In this document: positions 39,174-51,683 of the stretch, piece by piece
Numbering within the stretch: position 1 is the first letter of the stretch
Layout of the letters: every line of letters starts with the position of its first letter
From: Symbiopectobacterium purcellii
Lineage (GTDB): Bacteria; Pseudomonadota; Gammaproteobacteria; Enterobacterales; Enterobacteriaceae
Assembly: GCF_019797845.1 (NCBI RefSeq)
Contig: NZ_CP081864.1
Location: forward strand, 2,914,001-2,978,000
DNA: 64,000 bases
Direction: 5' to 3'
Position numbers and translations under genes: made by a program
The notes under the pieces: model-generated
What the model saw: the letters and a program-made list of their open reading frames with translations, nothing else
Told to the model about the DNA's origin: nothing
The model's database searches: none

Positions 39174-39534
39174 GCTTGATGGTTCTCCTCAATATCTTCA
39201 TGCATTCTGGCAATGCCGGTTTATACAGCAGAGTGTCTCAACCGACGTGTATGATGATAATACCTGCATCAGCCTCGTATCCAGACAGTAATGCACTTAT
39301 CCGTTAGTGATATTATTTACAGGTAAGAGTAACGTTAATGACGGCAACACAGTAGCAGATATGGAAGCCAGGAAGAAACAAAATTATCCCTGGAAAAAAA
39401 AATGAGAATCTTCGCTTATAAAAAAGATATTTAGCATCGATAAATAAGTGGCGCATTTATTCCGTAACACACCATGATATAATACCCTAAGATAATATTT
39501 TCTTTAATATAGTCAGCGAATAAAGAAAAGCAAA
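39174..39534. other. Gap between tssK and elaB with no gene recognised
   Basis: This is about 360 bases of increasingly AT-rich sequence. It would hold the promoter of tssK, but no other type VI gene remnant, repeat or convincing open frame is visible. Confidence 0.5.
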
Positions 39535-39568
39535 AAAACAGCACGGTAATAATCATATTATCACCGTA
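39535..39568 (-). terminator. Intrinsic terminator of elaB
   Basis: On the minus strand ACGGTGATAAT and ATTATTACCGT pair around a 3-base loop, followed by GCTGTTTTTTT. It lies about 20 bases past the elaB stop. Confidence 0.82.
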
Positions 39569-39586
39569 CCCTATTGAAAAATCACG

Positions 39587-39898
39587 TTAACGGCGTGCCA
39601 ATAGCAGACCGAGCACAATCCCTAACGATGCGCCTACGCCTACACTGTGCCACGGTTTTTTATGCACATAACCGTCCGCACGATTGGCGACTTGTTTCGC
39701 CTTAGCATAATAACTGTCGGAAATACCTAATCTCGATTTAACTTCCAATAGGGCATTCTCCGCATTTTTCTTCAATGTAATATAAGCTTCATCGGCACTA
39801 TCACCAGAATAACGCAATATATCATCTAATGTATCGGCTAATAATTTCGCATCATCTTCAATACGAATATCTTCTGTGGGTTGTTTTTTTTCAGCCAT
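39587..39898 (-). CDS. elaB: ElaB/YqjD-family ribosome-associated membrane protein
   Basis: This 103-residue DUF883 protein has an acidic, helical N-terminal part (residues 8-75, with DDAKLLADTLDDILRYSGDSADEAYITLKKNAENALLEVKSRLG). The C-terminal membrane anchor ends in Arg residues (KPWHSVGVGASLGIVLGLLLARR). Homologues tether ribosomes to the inner membrane in stationary phase. The ATG at 39898 is favoured over 39910 by homology. The place beside nuoN resembles the E. coli order, where elaB lies in the same neighbourhood. Confidence 0.88.
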   Translation of the reverse strand: MAEKKQPTEDIRIEDDAKLLADTLDDILRYSGDSADEAYITLKKNAENALLEVKSRLGISDSYYAKAKQVANRADGYVHKKPWHSVGVGASLGIVLGLLLARR

Positions 39899-40036
39899 AA
39901 TCGACTCCATGTTATTTAACTTAACGGTAGATTAACTATAGTCAAGTTCTTCACACAGTAGGGCCTTGATCACCACAGACCATTCCGAAAATAGAAACCA
40001 GGGTAAACAACACACCAACATGACAGCCAGACGCGC

Positions 40037-40080
40037 AAAAAAAAGCCGCCGCAACCGGGTAACGGCTGCGGAGGCTTTTA
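40037..40080 (-). terminator. Intrinsic terminator of the nuo operon
   Basis: On the minus strand AAAAGCCTCCGCAGCCG pairs imperfectly with CGGTTGCGGCGGCTTTT and runs into T8. It is 20 bases after the nuoN stop. Confidence 0.9.
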
Positions 40081-40098
40081 TAGCGCAACGCGAGTGTA

Positions 40099-41556
40099 TT
40101 ACATCAACGGCTGCGCCATCTGCACCAGTGAAATCAGCGGCTGCGGATACAACCCCAACAGCAGCACGGCGATGGCTGAAATCAACACCACCACGCCGCC
40201 TGCGGTCAGCGCCCAGTTATTGGGCGTATCACGCTGACGTTCTTGCGGCGCCGTCAGATACAAGCTAACCATGACACGCAGATAGTAGTAGAGGCCAATG
40301 GCACTCCCCACCACCACCGCACCCGTCAGCCACCACAGCTTGGCGTCAACGCCTACGGCCAATACATAGAATTTGCCGAAAAAGCCCAGCGTCATCGGGA
40401 TACCAGCCAGAGAAAGCATCATTACCGTCATGACCGCAGACAGAATCGGTTTATGCCAGAACAGCCCACGATAAGAGAACAGAGAATCCGCATCCGGGCC
40501 ACGGTACGGGCTGGACATCAGGCTGACAACCCCAAAGGCCCCCAGGCTGCTGAACAGGTAGCCCGCCAGATAGACCCCCACGGTTTCTAATGCCAACTGG
40601 TGAGTTTGTACGGCAATCAGCGCCACCAGCAAGTAGCCGAGGTGAGCGATCGAAGAGTAACCGAGCAGACGTTTGATGTTGCTTTGCGCAACCGCCATCA
40701 GGTTACCAAACAGGATGGAGGCAAACGCGATAACACCCAGCGCCGTTCTGACCGAATCACTGTCAACCATTGGTGCATAGAGGAACAGACGCATCACTGC
40801 ACCAAAAATGGCGATCTTGCTGGCGGTCGCCAAGAAGGTCGACACCGGTGCCGGGGCACCTTGATACACATCCGGCGTCCAGAAGTGGAACGGCACCAGC
40901 GAGAGTTTGAATCCCAAACCGACAATCATCATGCCGAGACCAGCCAGCAGCAGCGGCTCGTGCAGCGTACGATCTGCCATCCGCGCGCCCAGGCTGGCAA
41001 AGCTCAAGTTACCCGAATCAGCATAGACCAGCGCCATCCCAAACAGCAGGAAGGACGAGGCGGCAGCAGAAAGCAGCATATATTTGATGCCAGCTTCCAG
41101 CGAGCGACGCTGGCGAAACGCATAGCTCACCAGACCGAATAGCGGCAGTGAGATAAGTTCAATACCGATAAACAGCGACGCCAAATGGTTAGCACTGGCC
41201 AGCAGAACACCGCCCAGCGCAGCAATTGCCACCAGCAGATAAAACTCGTCGCGGTTATCCGGATAGCCTTCCAGCCACGGGTAAGCGAACGTGCAGGTCG
41301 CCAGACTGGCAAGCAGCACCAGCGCGGTGTAGAACATGGAGAAACCGTCTACCCGCAGCAACGGCGTCACGTCCATCGGCCCCGCGTTACCCACCAGAAT
41401 CAGCGAGAACAACGCAATGTTAAGACCGATCACCGTGACAGTGGCATTGAAGAAATGGTTGCGTCGCCACGCAATGCACAGCATCACAACCACGGCGGTC
41501 AAACCGACGATTAACAGCGGCAGAAGCGCGACCAGGTGTTGAAGAGTTATTGTCAT
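40099..41556 (-). CDS. nuoN: NADH:quinone oxidoreductase subunit N
   Basis: This 485-residue antiporter-like proton-pumping subunit of complex I has about 14 membrane spans. Characteristic segments are [41 protein letters not shown] with the conserved TM5 Glu, [32 protein letters not shown] and [19 protein letters not shown]. It is the last gene of the operon, six bases after nuoM. The frame is intact and the length fits E. coli NuoN (485). Confidence 0.96.
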   Translation of the reverse strand: MTITLQHLVALLPLLIVGLTAVVVMLCIAWRRNHFFNATVTVIGLNIALFSLILVGNAGPMDVTPLLRVDGFSMFYTALVLLASLATCTFAYPWLEGYPDNRDEFYLLVAIAALGGVLLASANHLASLFIGIELISLPLFGLVSYAFRQRRSLEAGIKYMLLSAAASSFLLFGMALVYADSGNLSFASLGARMADRTLHEPLLLAGLGMMIVGLGFKLSLVPFHFWTPDVYQGAPAPVSTFLATASKIAIFGAVMRLFLYAPMVDSDSVRTALGVIAFASILFGNLMAVAQSNIKRLLGYSSIAHLGYLLVALIAVQTHQLALETVGVYLAGYLFSSLGAFGVVSLMSSPYRGPDADSLFSYRGLFWHKPILSAVMTVMMLSLAGIPMTLGFFGKFYVLAVGVDAKLWWLTGAVVVGSAIGLYYYLRVMVSLYLTAPQERQRDTPNNWALTAGGVVVLISAIAVLLLGLYPQPLISLVQMAQPLM

Positions 41557-41562
41557 GGCGAA

Positions 41563-43098
41563 TTACGGCCTTGTCGTTGAAAGTGTTGAATCAGTCACTG
41601 ATGACATAAACCAATGCTGGATATTAGCCATTGCCGCATCAGACGTATTCAGGATGGTCTGCGGGAACAACCCGAGCAGCACCAGCAATACCACCAGCAA
41701 CATCACCATCGACAATTCACGGGTGGACAGCCCCGGCAGTTTTTCCTCGGATTTGGGCGTGCCGTAGTAAGCGCGTTGCATCATCACCAGCGAGTAGACG
41801 GAGGCAAACACCAAACCAAACGTCGAAATCACAGTGATCACCGGCACCACAGGGTAGCTACCGAACAGAATCATAAACTCGCCGACGAAGTTGCCGGTGC
41901 CCGGCATCCCCAGCGTCGCTACCGCAAAGAACAGCGACAGTGCGGGCAAGAAACGAATGCGCGCCCACAGGCCACCAATCTGACGCAAATCACGCGTATG
42001 CAGACGCTCGTAAAGCTGGCCGCACAGAATAAACAGACCGGCCGCAGAAAGTCCGTGCGCAATCATCTGAATGACGGCCCCCTGATACGCCAGGTGGCTA
42101 CCGGAGTAGATGGCAATCATCACAAAGCCCATGTGAGACACCGACGTGTAGGCAATCAGGCGCTTGATATCGGTCTGCATAAACGCCATCCAGGCGCCGT
42201 AGAAGATACCGATAACACCCAGCCACATCGCGATAGGCGCAAATTCATGGGACGCATTGGGGAACAGCGGCAGGCTGAAACGCAGCAGACCGTAGGCCGC
42301 TGTTTTCAGCAAGATACCCGCCAGGTCGACAGAACCCGCCGTCGGCGCCTGACTGTGCGCATCCGGCAACCAACCGTGCAGCGGCACAACCGGCATTTTC
42401 ACCGCAAAGGCGATAAAGAAGCCCAGCATCAGCAGGTATTCCACGCCGCGCGACATCGGAGTGTGCAGCAGATCGGTGTAACTAAAGGTCCACACCCCAG
42501 TGGCATCGTGATGCACAAACACCAGCGCCAGAATAGCAATCAGCATGATCAAGCCGCTGGACTGGGTGTAGATAAAGAACTTGGTGGCCGCGGTAATACG
42601 CGTTTTCCCATCGGAACCTTTATGTCCCCACAGTGCGATGAGGAAATACATCGGCACCAGCATCATCTCCCAGAAGAAGAAGAACAGGAACATGTCAATC
42701 GCCAGGAACACGCCAATCACGCCGCCCAGGATCCACAACAGGTTCAGGTGGAAGAAGCCCTGATAACGTTGGATTTCATTCCACGAACACAGGATTGCCA
42801 ACACCCCCAGCAGACCGGTCAGCACTACCATCAGCAGCGACAACCCATCCAGCGCCAGGTGAATACCGATACCGAAGCGAGGAATCCACGGCACGTTGTA
42901 TTCAGACTGCCAGAGCGGCACATCAGCCTGCGCCGTTAAAGAGTACCCGCCCTGCAACCAAAGCAGCAGCGACAGCACCAGCGTTAACCCCATCGATATC
43001 AGTGCGATCCAGCGCGGCACGCGGGTGCCGAAGCGCTCGAGCTGCCAGCACAGCAGGCCGCCGATAAAGGGGAGAAGTATTAGCCAAGGTAGTAGCAT
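41563..43098 (-). CDS. nuoM: NADH:quinone oxidoreductase subunit M
   Basis: This 511-residue antiporter-like proton-pumping subunit of the complex I membrane arm has MLVPMYFLIALWGHKG with the functionally important Glu (FFWEMMLVP), KMPVVPLHGWLPDAHSQAPTAGSVDLAGILLKTAAYG and KRLIAYTSVSHMGFVMI. It lies 159 bases after nuoL, in a gap with an imperfect hairpin (GGCGGTAGCCA...TGGCTTCCCGCC, around 43144-43173) and a repeated ATCAGATAA motif. It is intact. Confidence 0.96.
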   Translation of the reverse strand: MLLPWLILLPFIGGLLCWQLERFGTRVPRWIALISMGLTLVLSLLLWLQGGYSLTAQADVPLWQSEYNVPWIPRFGIGIHLALDGLSLLMVVLTGLLGVLAILCSWNEIQRYQGFFHLNLLWILGGVIGVFLAIDMFLFFFFWEMMLVPMYFLIALWGHKGSDGKTRITAATKFFIYTQSSGLIMLIAILALVFVHHDATGVWTFSYTDLLHTPMSRGVEYLLMLGFFIAFAVKMPVVPLHGWLPDAHSQAPTAGSVDLAGILLKTAAYGLLRFSLPLFPNASHEFAPIAMWLGVIGIFYGAWMAFMQTDIKRLIAYTSVSHMGFVMIAIYSGSHLAYQGAVIQMIAHGLSAAGLFILCGQLYERLHTRDLRQIGGLWARIRFLPALSLFFAVATLGMPGTGNFVGEFMILFGSYPVVPVITVISTFGLVFASVYSLVMMQRAYYGTPKSEEKLPGLSTRELSMVMLLVVLLVLLGLFPQTILNTSDAAMANIQHWFMSSVTDSTLSTTRP

Positions 43099-43257
43099 GG
43101 CGTTTTGCGTCCCTAATTTTAAGAAATCTGAAAACTTGCTGTGGCGGTAGCCATTCGTATTGGCTTCCCGCCCCTGCGCATCATTACTGCGTGTTTTTCA
43201 TCGCGTTTATCTCACGGCACGGTGTCACCTGATAATGGGGCATCAGATAACAGGCCA

Positions 43258-45108
43258 TCAGATAAACTGTAACAATGCCAGCACCACAACCGCCCCTATG
43301 CCCATTGACGCAACATACCAGCGCAGCTGACCATTCTGACTGACGGCCAACCCTTTGTTGCTCCAACGCACCACCACGGCAGGCAAGCCCATCATCGCGT
43401 TCAACGGATCGCGTTGTAGCAGTTTGGCAATCGCCAGATACGGTTGTACGAAGACTTTGTCATACAGCCAGTCAAATCCCCAGGCGTGGAACCACCAGGT
43501 GGAGAAGAAGCGACCCGGAGCACTCTGCGCGACGCTGGTCACAAACTGGCGTTTACCCAGCCACAGCACCGCGGCCAGCAGAATACCGGCAATCGCCACC
43601 ACGCCAGACGCAATTTCGAGCGTCAAGGTTCGGTCATGACCGAGTTCCGTGGTCTGTGGCAGCACACCGTGCAACGGCGGCACAATCAGTGCACCGACGA
43701 ACGTGGAGAGTACCATCAGCACCAGTAACGGAATGTGGTGAGACAGCCCTTTGCCTGCGTGCGCTTTGGTTTTCGCTTCGCCATGGAACACGATGAAAAT
43801 CATGCGGAAGGTGTACAGCGAGGTCATAAACGCCCCGGCCAGCCCCGCCATCATCAAATCCATATGACCGTTAGCCCAGGCACCCGCCAGGATTTCATCT
43901 TTACTGAAGAAGCCGGCGGTGACCAACGGCAGTGCCGCCAGCGCCGAGCCGCCAATCAGGAAACTGACGTACACCAACGGAATGGTTTTACGCAGTCCGC
44001 CCATCTTGAAGATGTTCTGTTCGTGATGGCAGGCAAGAATCACCGAGCCGGAGGCCAGGAACAACAACGCTTTAAAGAAGGCATGCGTCATCAGGTGGAA
44101 AATCGCCGCATCCCACGCCTGCACGCCCAGCGCCAGGAACATGTAACCAATCTGGCTCATGGTGGAGTAGGCCAACACGCGTTTGATGTCGCTCTGTACC
44201 AACGCGGCAAATCCCGCCAGCACCAGCGTCACGGCACCGACGATACCCACCAGATGCAGCACATCCGGCGCCATCAGGAACAAACCGTTGGTCCGGGCAA
44301 TCAGGTAAACCCCAGCCGTTACCATGGTCGCGGCGTGGATCAGCGCGGAAACCGGCGTTGGACCAGCCATCGCATCCGCCAACCAGGTTTGCAGCGGTAA
44401 CTGGGCAGATTTACCCACCGCGCCACCTAGCAACATCAGCGTTGCCCAGGTAATTGCCGGAGACCCTTCTGCCAGTTTCTGCGGTGCCAACACCATCAGT
44501 TCGCGGAAATTAAGCGTGCCCAACTCTTTGAACAGGATGAACAGCGCAAACGCCAGGAATACGTCACCGACGCGTGTCACGACGAAGGCTTTCATCGCCG
44601 CCGCACCGTTCTTCGGATTGGTGTAGTAGAAACCGATCAGCAGATAACTGCACAGCCCTACCCCTTCCCAGCCGAGGTACATCAGCAGCAGGTTATCCGC
44701 CAACACCAGGATCACCATGCTGGCAATAAACAGGTTGGTGTAGGCGAAGAAGCGAGAGTAGCCCTCTTCACCGCGCATGTACCAGGAGGCGAACAGATGA
44801 ATAAAGAAGCCAACGCCCGTCACCACCGACAGCATGGTAAGAGACAAACCATCCAGCGCCAGACGGAAGGCAATGTTAAAATTGCCGACTGCCATCCAGG
44901 TCCACAGATGTTGCGTGAAAAAGGTCACGCCGCCATCATGGTGCTGCGCAAAGAAATCCATCGCGACCCAGCAGGTGGTCAATGCGGCCAACCCGATAGA
45001 ACCCACACCCACGGTAGCCGCGGTGTTTTCCGACCAGCGACCGCGCGAAAATGCCAACAGCAAAAAGCCGAGCAGCGGGAATAATATGGTTAAGTAGAGT
45101 AAGTTCAT
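43258..45108 (-). CDS. nuoL: NADH:quinone oxidoreductase subunit L
   Basis: This 616-residue distal antiporter-like subunit has the long C-terminal lateral helix that runs along the membrane arm. Conserved parts are [22 protein letters not shown] with the key Glu, [57 protein letters not shown] and [16 protein letters not shown]. It overlaps nuoK by four bases. The length matches E. coli (613), with no damage. Confidence 0.96.
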   Translation of the reverse strand: MNLLYLTILFPLLGFLLLAFSRGRWSENTAATVGVGSIGLAALTTCWVAMDFFAQHHDGGVTFFTQHLWTWMAVGNFNIAFRLALDGLSLTMLSVVTGVGFFIHLFASWYMRGEEGYSRFFAYTNLFIASMVILVLADNLLLMYLGWEGVGLCSYLLIGFYYTNPKNGAAAMKAFVVTRVGDVFLAFALFILFKELGTLNFRELMVLAPQKLAEGSPAITWATLMLLGGAVGKSAQLPLQTWLADAMAGPTPVSALIHAATMVTAGVYLIARTNGLFLMAPDVLHLVGIVGAVTLVLAGFAALVQSDIKRVLAYSTMSQIGYMFLALGVQAWDAAIFHLMTHAFFKALLFLASGSVILACHHEQNIFKMGGLRKTIPLVYVSFLIGGSALAALPLVTAGFFSKDEILAGAWANGHMDLMMAGLAGAFMTSLYTFRMIFIVFHGEAKTKAHAGKGLSHHIPLLVLMVLSTFVGALIVPPLHGVLPQTTELGHDRTLTLEIASGVVAIAGILLAAVLWLGKRQFVTSVAQSAPGRFFSTWWFHAWGFDWLYDKVFVQPYLAIAKLLQRDPLNAMMGLPAVVVRWSNKGLAVSQNGQLRWYVASMGIGAVVVLALLQFI

Positions 45109-45407
45109 CCGCGCATCTCACTGACAGTATCGATATTCAGGGTATGACGACGGCGATACATCTGGAGCAACAGCGCCAGACCGATGCTGGCTTCCGCTGC
45201 CGCCAGCGTGATCGCCAGAACATACATCACCTGCCCATCCGCGTGCCCCCAATAGCTGCCGGCAACCACAAACGCCAGCGCGGCGGCATTGATCATCACT
45301 TCCAGACTAATCAGCATAAACAAGAGGTTACGCCGAATAATCAGGCCCGTCAGGCCGAGAAAAAATAAAATGGCAGCCAAAGCTAACCCATGTTGTAACG
45401 GGATCAT
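45105..45407 (-). CDS. nuoK: NADH:quinone oxidoreductase subunit K
   Basis: This 100-residue three-span subunit has conserved membrane glutamates in [16 protein letters not shown] and [15 protein letters not shown], part of the proton path. It overlaps nuoL and nuoJ by four bases each. Confidence 0.96.
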   Translation of the reverse strand: MIPLQHGLALAAILFFLGLTGLIIRRNLLFMLISLEVMINAAALAFVVAGSYWGHADGQVMYVLAITLAAAEASIGLALLLQMYRRRHTLNIDTVSEMRG

Positions 45408-45949
45408 GCACGCTCCTCCGCCAGTTTCTTCTCGATCTCTTCTTTAGTCTGGCTATCGACCATCTTGTCCTCACGGCCCACGTGGAACGCTACCACCAGC
45501 CCGGCCAGCAACAGCATAGAGGCCAATTCCACCGCCAACACATAAGGTCCAAACAGCGTGATGCCAACGGCTTTGGCATCAATCATGTTCCCTGTGATTT
45601 CCGCGCTGCTGATACTGAAAATGGCGCGAACCACTACGAGCAGCAGAACCAGCGCCAGCACCGCCGGGCCAATCCACACGCTCGGTTTCAACCAGGCACT
45701 TTCCTGTTGGTCTACGCTATTCAAGTTCAGCATCATCACCACAAACACGAACAGCACCATGATGGCACCGGCATAAACGATGATTTCTACCGCCCCGGCG
45801 AAATACGCCCCCAGCGAGAAAAATACACCGGAGATAGCCAGCAGCGAGACGATTAAATACAACAATGCATGTACAGGGTTAGTGTGAGTAATCACACGTA
45901 GGGTCGCCAGAATGGCGATTAACCCCGATGCATAAAACGCGAATTCCAT
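45404..45949 (-). CDS. nuoJ: NADH:quinone oxidoreductase subunit J
   Basis: This 181-residue membrane subunit with five spans begins [34 protein letters not shown]. The central [23 protein letters not shown] is the TM3 region that changes shape during coupling. The ATG at 45949 is the family start, 10 bases after nuoI; the 26-codon upstream extension lies within nuoI and is not real. It is intact. Confidence 0.95.
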   Translation of the reverse strand: MEFAFYASGLIAILATLRVITHTNPVHALLYLIVSLLAISGVFFSLGAYFAGAVEIIVYAGAIMVLFVFVVMMLNLNSVDQQESAWLKPSVWIGPAVLALVLLLVVVRAIFSISSAEITGNMIDAKAVGITLFGPYVLAVELASMLLLAGLVVAFHVGREDKMVDSQTKEEIEKKLAEERA

Positions 45950-45959
45950 GCTCGGCTCC

Positions 45960-46502
45960 TTAGGGCAACAGGCCTTTGACATCAATGGGTTTGGCTTCGT
46001 TTTCGGCGTCGCCCTTCTCTTTCCCATCGATAGCCATACCCGCCATCCGGTAGAAGTTGTATTCCGGGTATTTACCGGGCCCTGAGATCAACAGATCTTG
46101 TTTCTCGTACACCAGATCCTGGCGCTTGTACTCGCCCATTTCAAAATCCGGCGTCAGCTGAATCGCGGTGGTCGGGCACGCTTCCTCACAAAAGCCGCAG
46201 AAAATGCAGCGCGAGAAGTTGATGCGGAAAAACTCGGGATACCAACGGCCATCCTTCATTTCCGCTTTCTGCAACGAGATACAGCCGACCGGACAGGCAA
46301 CGGCGCACAGGTTACAAGCAACACAACGCTCCTCACCATCCGGATCGCGCGTCAGCACAATGCGACCACGATAGCGTGGGGGTGGGTTGACCGGCTCTTC
46401 CGGATACATTTTGGTTTCACGCTTTTTGAAGGCGTTGGACCCGACCATACAGATACTGCGTACCTGGGTACCGAAACCAACCACAATGTCTTTTATCTTC
46501 AT
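45960..46502 (-). CDS. nuoI: NADH:quinone oxidoreductase subunit I
   Basis: This 180-residue ferredoxin-like subunit holds clusters N6a and N6b, bound by [15 protein letters not shown] and [15 protein letters not shown]. It has an amphipathic N-terminal helix that touches the membrane. It has the same length as E. coli NuoI with near-identical core sequence. It lies 13 bases after nuoH. Confidence 0.97.
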   Translation of the reverse strand: MKIKDIVVGFGTQVRSICMVGSNAFKKRETKMYPEEPVNPPPRYRGRIVLTRDPDGEERCVACNLCAVACPVGCISLQKAEMKDGRWYPEFFRINFSRCIFCGFCEEACPTTAIQLTPDFEMGEYKRQDLVYEKQDLLISGPGKYPEYNFYRMAGMAIDGKEKGDAENEAKPIDVKGLLP

Positions 46503-46515
46503 GGTTCAGTTCCCT

Positions 46516-47493
46516 TTACTGTGCGTTGTACAAAATCACGGCCGCCGTCGCCAGCAGATTAAGCAGCGTTAACGGCAAGCAGACGGTCCACCCGAAGGTC
46601 ATCACCTGGTCATAGCGCGGACGCGGCAACGAGGCACGGATCAGGATGAACATCATCATGAAGAAGCCGGTTTTCAGCGCAAACCAAACGAAAGGCGGTA
46701 ACAACGGCCCATGCCAGCCGCCGAAGAACAGCGTTACCATCAGCGCCGATACGGTCACGATGCCGATGTATTCCCCGACGAAGAACAGACCGAATTTCAT
46801 ACCGGAATATTCGATGTGGTAACCATCCGCCAGTTCTTGCTCCGCTTCCGGTTGGTCGAAAGGATGGCGGTGGCACACCGCTACACCGGCGATGGCAAAG
46901 GTCAAAAAGCCGAAGAACTGCGGAATGACGTTCCACAAGTGCGCTTGAGATTCGACGATATCGCGCATGTTGAACGAGCCCGCCTGTGCGACCACGCCCA
47001 TCAGCGACAGACCGAGAAACACTTCGTAGCTCAGCGTTTGTGCTGATGCACGCACCGCCCCAAGCAGGGAGTATTTGTTACCGCTCGCCCAACCAGCGAA
47101 CAGCACGGCGTACACCGCCAGCCCCGCCATCATCAGGAAGAACAGTAGGCCGATGTTTAAATCGGCTACGCCCCAGGTCGGTGTGACCGGCACAATCGCA
47201 AACGAGAGCAACAGCGAGGTAAAGGCAATGACCGGTGCCAGCGTGAAAATCACGCGGTCGGTAAAGCGCGGCACCCAGTCCTCTTTAAAGAACATCTTGA
47301 TCATGTCAGCAACCAGCTGCAATGATCCGCCCCAGCCCACGCGGTTAGGTCCGTAACGCCCTTGGAACAGCCCCAGAAGGCGACGTTCGCCCATACTCAT
47401 GAATGCGCCGCAGGTGACGACCACCAGCAGGATCACCACGGCTTTGCCGACAGCGATCAAGGTATCCATAACCTCCGGTGTTAACCAGCTCAT
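46516..47493 (-). CDS. nuoH: NADH:quinone oxidoreductase subunit H
   Basis: This 325-residue membrane subunit forms the quinone chamber with NuoB and NuoD. It has eight spans, with the conserved [38 protein letters not shown] after TM1 and the acidic Q-site loop [27 protein letters not shown]. It overlaps nuoG by four bases. It is intact. Confidence 0.96.
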   Translation of the reverse strand: MSWLTPEVMDTLIAVGKAVVILLVVVTCGAFMSMGERRLLGLFQGRYGPNRVGWGGSLQLVADMIKMFFKEDWVPRFTDRVIFTLAPVIAFTSLLLSFAIVPVTPTWGVADLNIGLLFFLMMAGLAVYAVLFAGWASGNKYSLLGAVRASAQTLSYEVFLGLSLMGVVAQAGSFNMRDIVESQAHLWNVIPQFFGFLTFAIAGVAVCHRHPFDQPEAEQELADGYHIEYSGMKFGLFFVGEYIGIVTVSALMVTLFFGGWHGPLLPPFVWFALKTGFFMMMFILIRASLPRPRYDQVMTFGWTVCLPLTLLNLLATAAVILYNAQ

Positions 47494-50216
47494 TGTGCAG
47501 CCTCCCGCAGACTTTCAATGGTTGCCCCTGCCAGCGACGGCGCAATACCTGGGAACCCTAACGGCAATCCAACCTGTCCCTGGCGCAGAGCGTCGCTCAG
47601 TCGCAGCGGCAGGCGCAGGGTCTGGCCCTGACAGCGCAGCTCAAGCAGCGCGCCAGCGTTAACCCCCAGCAGCGCGGCATCGGCAAGACTGACCATCACG
47701 TAAGCCTCATCCATACGTTGTTGGATAACCGCAGCGCGCTGCGTCATCTCTTCACTGCCGAACAGATGGTAGTAAGGTGCGACGCGCCACTGTCCCGGCT
47801 GTGCGTTAAACGCTGCCGGAATGGCGTCAAAGTAACCCAGTTTGCCTTCGCCCGCTTCGATCAAACGCACACCCGGATCGCCATGGCGCAGATGACCGCC
47901 CACTTCGTCCTGGAATTTGTTCCACGCCTGCGGGGAGTTCCAACCGGGAGACCAGGCAAACGGAATCTGCTGGCGCGCGGCCGTCGGGCTGTTGTTCCCT
48001 TCCATCGAGAAGGCGAACATGGTGTCTTTGTCTTGTGGCTGACGCGGTTCATGCACGCTGATATTGGCGCGCATCGCGGTACGGCCACTGGAGCGATTGG
48101 GCGAACGCGCCAGTTTCTGCCCGTTGATACGGAAATTGGCGTCTGGCGCAGCGTCTTTGATACCCGCCAGCTGCGGCAACGCGGTTACACAGGCATCAAT
48201 CACGTGATCCAGCTGTGTCCAATCGACCTTGCGGCTCTGGTAGGTGGTCGCCAGCGAATGCAACCAACGCCAGCTTTCCAGCATCACCACGCTGTTGTCG
48301 TAGTAGGCCGGATCGTACACCTGGAAGAAACGCTGAGCGCGACCTTCCTGATTGATCAGCGTACCGTCGCTTTCAGCAAAACTGGCGGCAGAGAGGATTA
48401 ACGACGCGTTGTCCATGATCGCGGTGCGCTGATGATCCAGCACGATCAGATTGGTGGCTTTCGCCAGCGCTGCATCGACACGCGCCTGCGGGGCGTGACG
48501 ATAGAGATCGTTTTCCAGCACCACCACGCTATCGGCGGCACCGCTCTCCAACTGCGCCAGCGCATCGTCCAGCGAACCGCCACCCATCATTGACAGGCCA
48601 ATGCTGTTTGCCGCAGAAGCGACAAAGGTCACACCAACATCAGAACCACGTTGTTTAAGCGCTTTCGCCACGTTGGCTGCCGCTTCGATAATCGCTTCGC
48701 TACCAGAATGGGTACCAGAGATAATCAGCGGCTTTTTAGCGCCTGCCAGTGCCTGCACGATAACGTCAACTTTCGGTGCCAGCGACGCATCCAAATCGGT
48801 GACTGCAGGGGCATTTTCATCCAATGCGTGAGCAATGGCGAAGCCAAGGCGCGCCTGATCCTCTACCGGTGCGCGGTAGTTCCAGGCAGCGATATCATCC
48901 AGACGGGTTTTATCTACCGAGGTCATAAACAGCGGATGCTTGGCGTGTTGGCCGATGTTGAGAATGGCCGCAATCTGCCAGTCTGCCACTTTTTGTGCCG
49001 CCGCCATTTCACGCGCTTTCCCCTTCACCGCCTGACGTACCGCCAGCGCAATACGCGCGCCGGTTTGGGTCAAATCTTCACCCAGCACCAGTACGGCGTC
49101 ATAGCTTTCGATATCACGCAGCATCGGGGTACGTACACCGCTGTCGCGCAACACGTTGAGGATCAGCTGTAAACGCGCCTGCTCAGCGTGGGCAATACCG
49201 GTGTAGAAACTTTCCGCCCCCACCAATTCGCGCAACGCAAAGTTGCTTTCTACGCTGGCGCGCGGAGAGCCAATACCGATGACGCGTTTTGACTGACGCA
49301 GCACATCCGCCGCCCCTTGCAACGCCTGATCGGCATTCAGGGCAATCCAGTCATCGCCACGACGCTGCAACGGCTGACGCGGACGATCTTTCGCATTGAC
49401 GTAGCCATAACCAAAACGGCCACGGTCACACAGGAAATAGTGGTTCACGCTACCGTTGTAGCGGTTTTCGATACGACGCAGCTCGCCGTAACGCTCGCCG
49501 GGGCTGGTGTTACACCCGACGCTGCACTGCTGGCAGACGCTGGGCGCAAACTGCATATCCCATTTGCGGTTGTAGCGCGCAGAGTGGGTTTTATCGGTGA
49601 ACACCCCAGTCGGACACACTTCGACCAGGTTGCCGGAAAATTCACTTTCCAACACGCCATCTTCAGGACGACCAAAGTAGACGTTGTCATGGGCACCATA
49701 CACGCCCAAATCAGTGCCACCGGCGTAGTCCTTGTAGTAACGCACACAGCGATAGCAGGCGATGCAGCGGTTCATCTCATGAGAGATAAACGGCCCCAGA
49801 TCCTGATTGCGGTGAGTACGTTTGGTAAAGCGATAGCGGCGGAAGTTGTGTCCCGTCATCACCGTCATATCCTGTAAATGACAGTTACCACCCTCTTCGC
49901 AGACCGGACAGTCGTGCGGGTGGTTAGTCATCAGGAATTCGACGATGGTTTTACGGAACAGTTTGGCTTCCTCATCGTCGATGGCGATAAACGCGCCATC
50001 GGTTGCGGGGGTCATGCAGGACATGACCAGACGGCCACGCGTGTCCTCCGCATTCTGGTACTGCTTCACCGCGCAGAGGCGGCAGGAACCGACGCTACCC
50101 AGCGCGGGATGCCAGCAAAAGTAAGGAATATCAAGCCCCAGCGTCAGACAAGCCTCTAGCAGGTTGTCCGAGCCGTTCACCTCATACTCTTTGCCGTCTA
50201 CATGAATCGTAGCCAT
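47490..50216 (-). CDS. nuoG: NADH:quinone oxidoreductase subunit G
   Basis: This 908-residue large iron-sulfur subunit of the peripheral arm has the [2Fe-2S] N1b motif [15 protein letters not shown] near residues 34-48 and [12 protein letters not shown] near 100 for N5. The N4 cysteines are in [14 protein letters not shown], and the N7 group starts CQQCSVGC. A molybdopterin-oxidoreductase-like C-terminal domain follows. The ATG at 50216 ([12 protein letters not shown]) is the family start; the open frame extends 16 codons further but without homology. Length equals E. coli NuoG. Confidence 0.95.
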   Translation of the reverse strand: MATIHVDGKEYEVNGSDNLLEACLTLGLDIPYFCWHPALGSVGSCRLCAVKQYQNAEDTRGRLVMSCMTPATDGAFIAIDDEEAKLFRKTIVEFLMTNHPHDCPVCEEGGNCHLQDMTVMTGHNFRRYRFTKRTHRNQDLGPFISHEMNRCIACYRCVRYYKDYAGGTDLGVYGAHDNVYFGRPEDGVLESEFSGNLVEVCPTGVFTDKTHSARYNRKWDMQFAPSVCQQCSVGCNTSPGERYGELRRIENRYNGSVNHYFLCDRGRFGYGYVNAKDRPRQPLQRRGDDWIALNADQALQGAADVLRQSKRVIGIGSPRASVESNFALRELVGAESFYTGIAHAEQARLQLILNVLRDSGVRTPMLRDIESYDAVLVLGEDLTQTGARIALAVRQAVKGKAREMAAAQKVADWQIAAILNIGQHAKHPLFMTSVDKTRLDDIAAWNYRAPVEDQARLGFAIAHALDENAPAVTDLDASLAPKVDVIVQALAGAKKPLIISGTHSGSEAIIEAAANVAKALKQRGSDVGVTFVASAANSIGLSMMGGGSLDDALAQLESGAADSVVVLENDLYRHAPQARVDAALAKATNLIVLDHQRTAIMDNASLILSAASFAESDGTLINQEGRAQRFFQVYDPAYYDNSVVMLESWRWLHSLATTYQSRKVDWTQLDHVIDACVTALPQLAGIKDAAPDANFRINGQKLARSPNRSSGRTAMRANISVHEPRQPQDKDTMFAFSMEGNNSPTAARQQIPFAWSPGWNSPQAWNKFQDEVGGHLRHGDPGVRLIEAGEGKLGYFDAIPAAFNAQPGQWRVAPYYHLFGSEEMTQRAAVIQQRMDEAYVMVSLADAALLGVNAGALLELRCQGQTLRLPLRLSDALRQGQVGLPLGFPGIAPSLAGATIESLREAAQ

Positions 50217-50333
50217 AGTCAGCATGCTTCCATAATGGCCCGTGTTGCCACAGGCGCTAATCAAAAATTCTGTAATAAGAGCAGGCTATCCGCCAGCGGA
50301 GACGTGTTTCGTCTCCTGTTATTGTCGGCTTGA

Positions 50334-51683
50334 TTACCAACGCTCTTTCAGCAGGTTCGGCTGAATACCGCCAATTGCTTTGGTATTTCCCAGATATTGC
50401 GGCGCAATACCCGCTTCAAATTCGTCACGGAAATACTTGATAGCACTTTGCAACGGCTCAACGGCACCTGGCGCATGGGCGCAGAAGGTGTTACCCGGCC
50501 CCAGGAAGCGGCACAGTTGTTCCAGCGTTTCAATATCGCCGGGTTGCCCTTCGCCTCGCTCCAGCGCTCGCAGGATCTTCACGCTCCACGGTAAACCGTC
50601 ACGACACGGTGTACACCAGCCACAAGATTCACGGGCAAAGAACTCTTCGAGATTACGGGTCAGACCCACCATGTTGATCTCGTGATCGACCGCCATGGCC
50701 AACGCCGTGCCGAGACGGCTGCCTGCCTTGGCGATATGCTCGAAATCCATCGGCAGATCGAGGTGCGCTTCAGTGAAGAAATCGGTCCCCGCGCCGCCCG
50801 GCTGCCAGGCTTTGAATTTAAACCCGTCGCGCATGCCGCCCGCATAGTCTTCCAAAATCTCGCGTGCCGTGGTGCCAAACGGCAGTTCCCACAAACCAGG
50901 GTTTTTCACCCGGCCAGAGAACCCCATCAGTTTGGTCCCTGCATCCTTACTCTTGCCAGCAGACAGCCCCTGATACCATTCGGCACCGTGTGCGATAATC
51001 GCAGGCACGTTACACAGGGTTTCTACGTTGTTTACGCAGGTCGGTTTGCCCCACGCGCCGGCAGAGGCTGGGAACGGTGGCTTGGAACGCGGATTCGCAC
51101 GCCGGCCTTCCAGTGAGTTGATCAGCGCGGTTTCTTCACCACAGATATAACGACCGGCGCCGGTGTGCACGAACAGTTCGAAATCGAATCCGCTACCGAG
51201 AATATTTTTGCCGAGCAGGCCCGCCTGTTTGGCTTCTTCGATGGCGCGACGCAGGTTAACGGCTGCCTCTACGTATTCGCCACGCAGGAAGATATAGCCG
51301 CGATAGACCTTAAGCGCGAACGCGCTGATCAACATGCCTTCCACCAGCAGGTGCGGCAGTTGTTCCATCAGCAGACGGTCTTTGTAGGTGCCCGGCTCCA
51401 TCTCATCCGCGTTACACAGCAGATAGCGGATGTTCATGCTTTCGTCTTTCGGCATCAGGCTCCATTTCAGCCCCGTGGAGAAGCCCGCACCGCCGCGCCC
51501 TTTCAGGCCCGCGTCTTTTACCAGGCTAACCACCTCGTCCTGAGCCATACCGCTGAGCGCTTTCTGCGCCGCCACATACCCATTCTTTGCGCGGTATTCG
51601 TCAAGCCATACCGGCTGCTTATCATCGCGCAGACGCCAGGTCAGCGGATGCTGTTCGGGCGTCAAAATCCTGTTCATACTCAT
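50334..51683 (-). CDS. nuoF: NADH:quinone oxidoreductase subunit F
   Basis: This 449-residue flavoprotein subunit binds NADH and FMN and oxidises NADH. The nucleotide and FMN site is [20 protein letters not shown] near residue 61, with [19 protein letters not shown] near 180. Cluster N3 is bound by [11 protein letters not shown] near 354 and a later Cys in [11 protein letters not shown]. It overlaps nuoE by four bases. A 117-base gap separates it from nuoG. It is intact. Confidence 0.96.
   Translation of the reverse strand: MSMNRILTPEQHPLTWRLRDDKQPVWLDEYRAKNGYVAAQKALSGMAQDEVVSLVKDAGLKGRGGAGFSTGLKWSLMPKDESMNIRYLLCNADEMEPGTYKDRLLMEQLPHLLVEGMLISAFALKVYRGYIFLRGEYVEAAVNLRRAIEEAKQAGLLGKNILGSGFDFELFVHTGAGRYICGEETALINSLEGRRANPRSKPPFPASAGAWGKPTCVNNVETLCNVPAIIAHGAEWYQGLSAGKSKDAGTKLMGFSGRVKNPGLWELPFGTTAREILEDYAGGMRDGFKFKAWQPGGAGTDFFTEAHLDLPMDFEHIAKAGSRLGTALAMAVDHEINMVGLTRNLEEFFARESCGWCTPCRDGLPWSVKILRALERGEGQPGDIETLEQLCRFLGPGNTFCAHAPGAVEPLQSAIKYFRDEFEAGIAPQYLGNTKAIGGIQPNLLKERW

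Noticed and set aside
41614..42939. Long plus-strand open frame (441 codons) opposite nuoM
   Set aside because: Gln/His-rich shadow of a membrane-protein gene on the other strand; nuoM is clearly the real gene.
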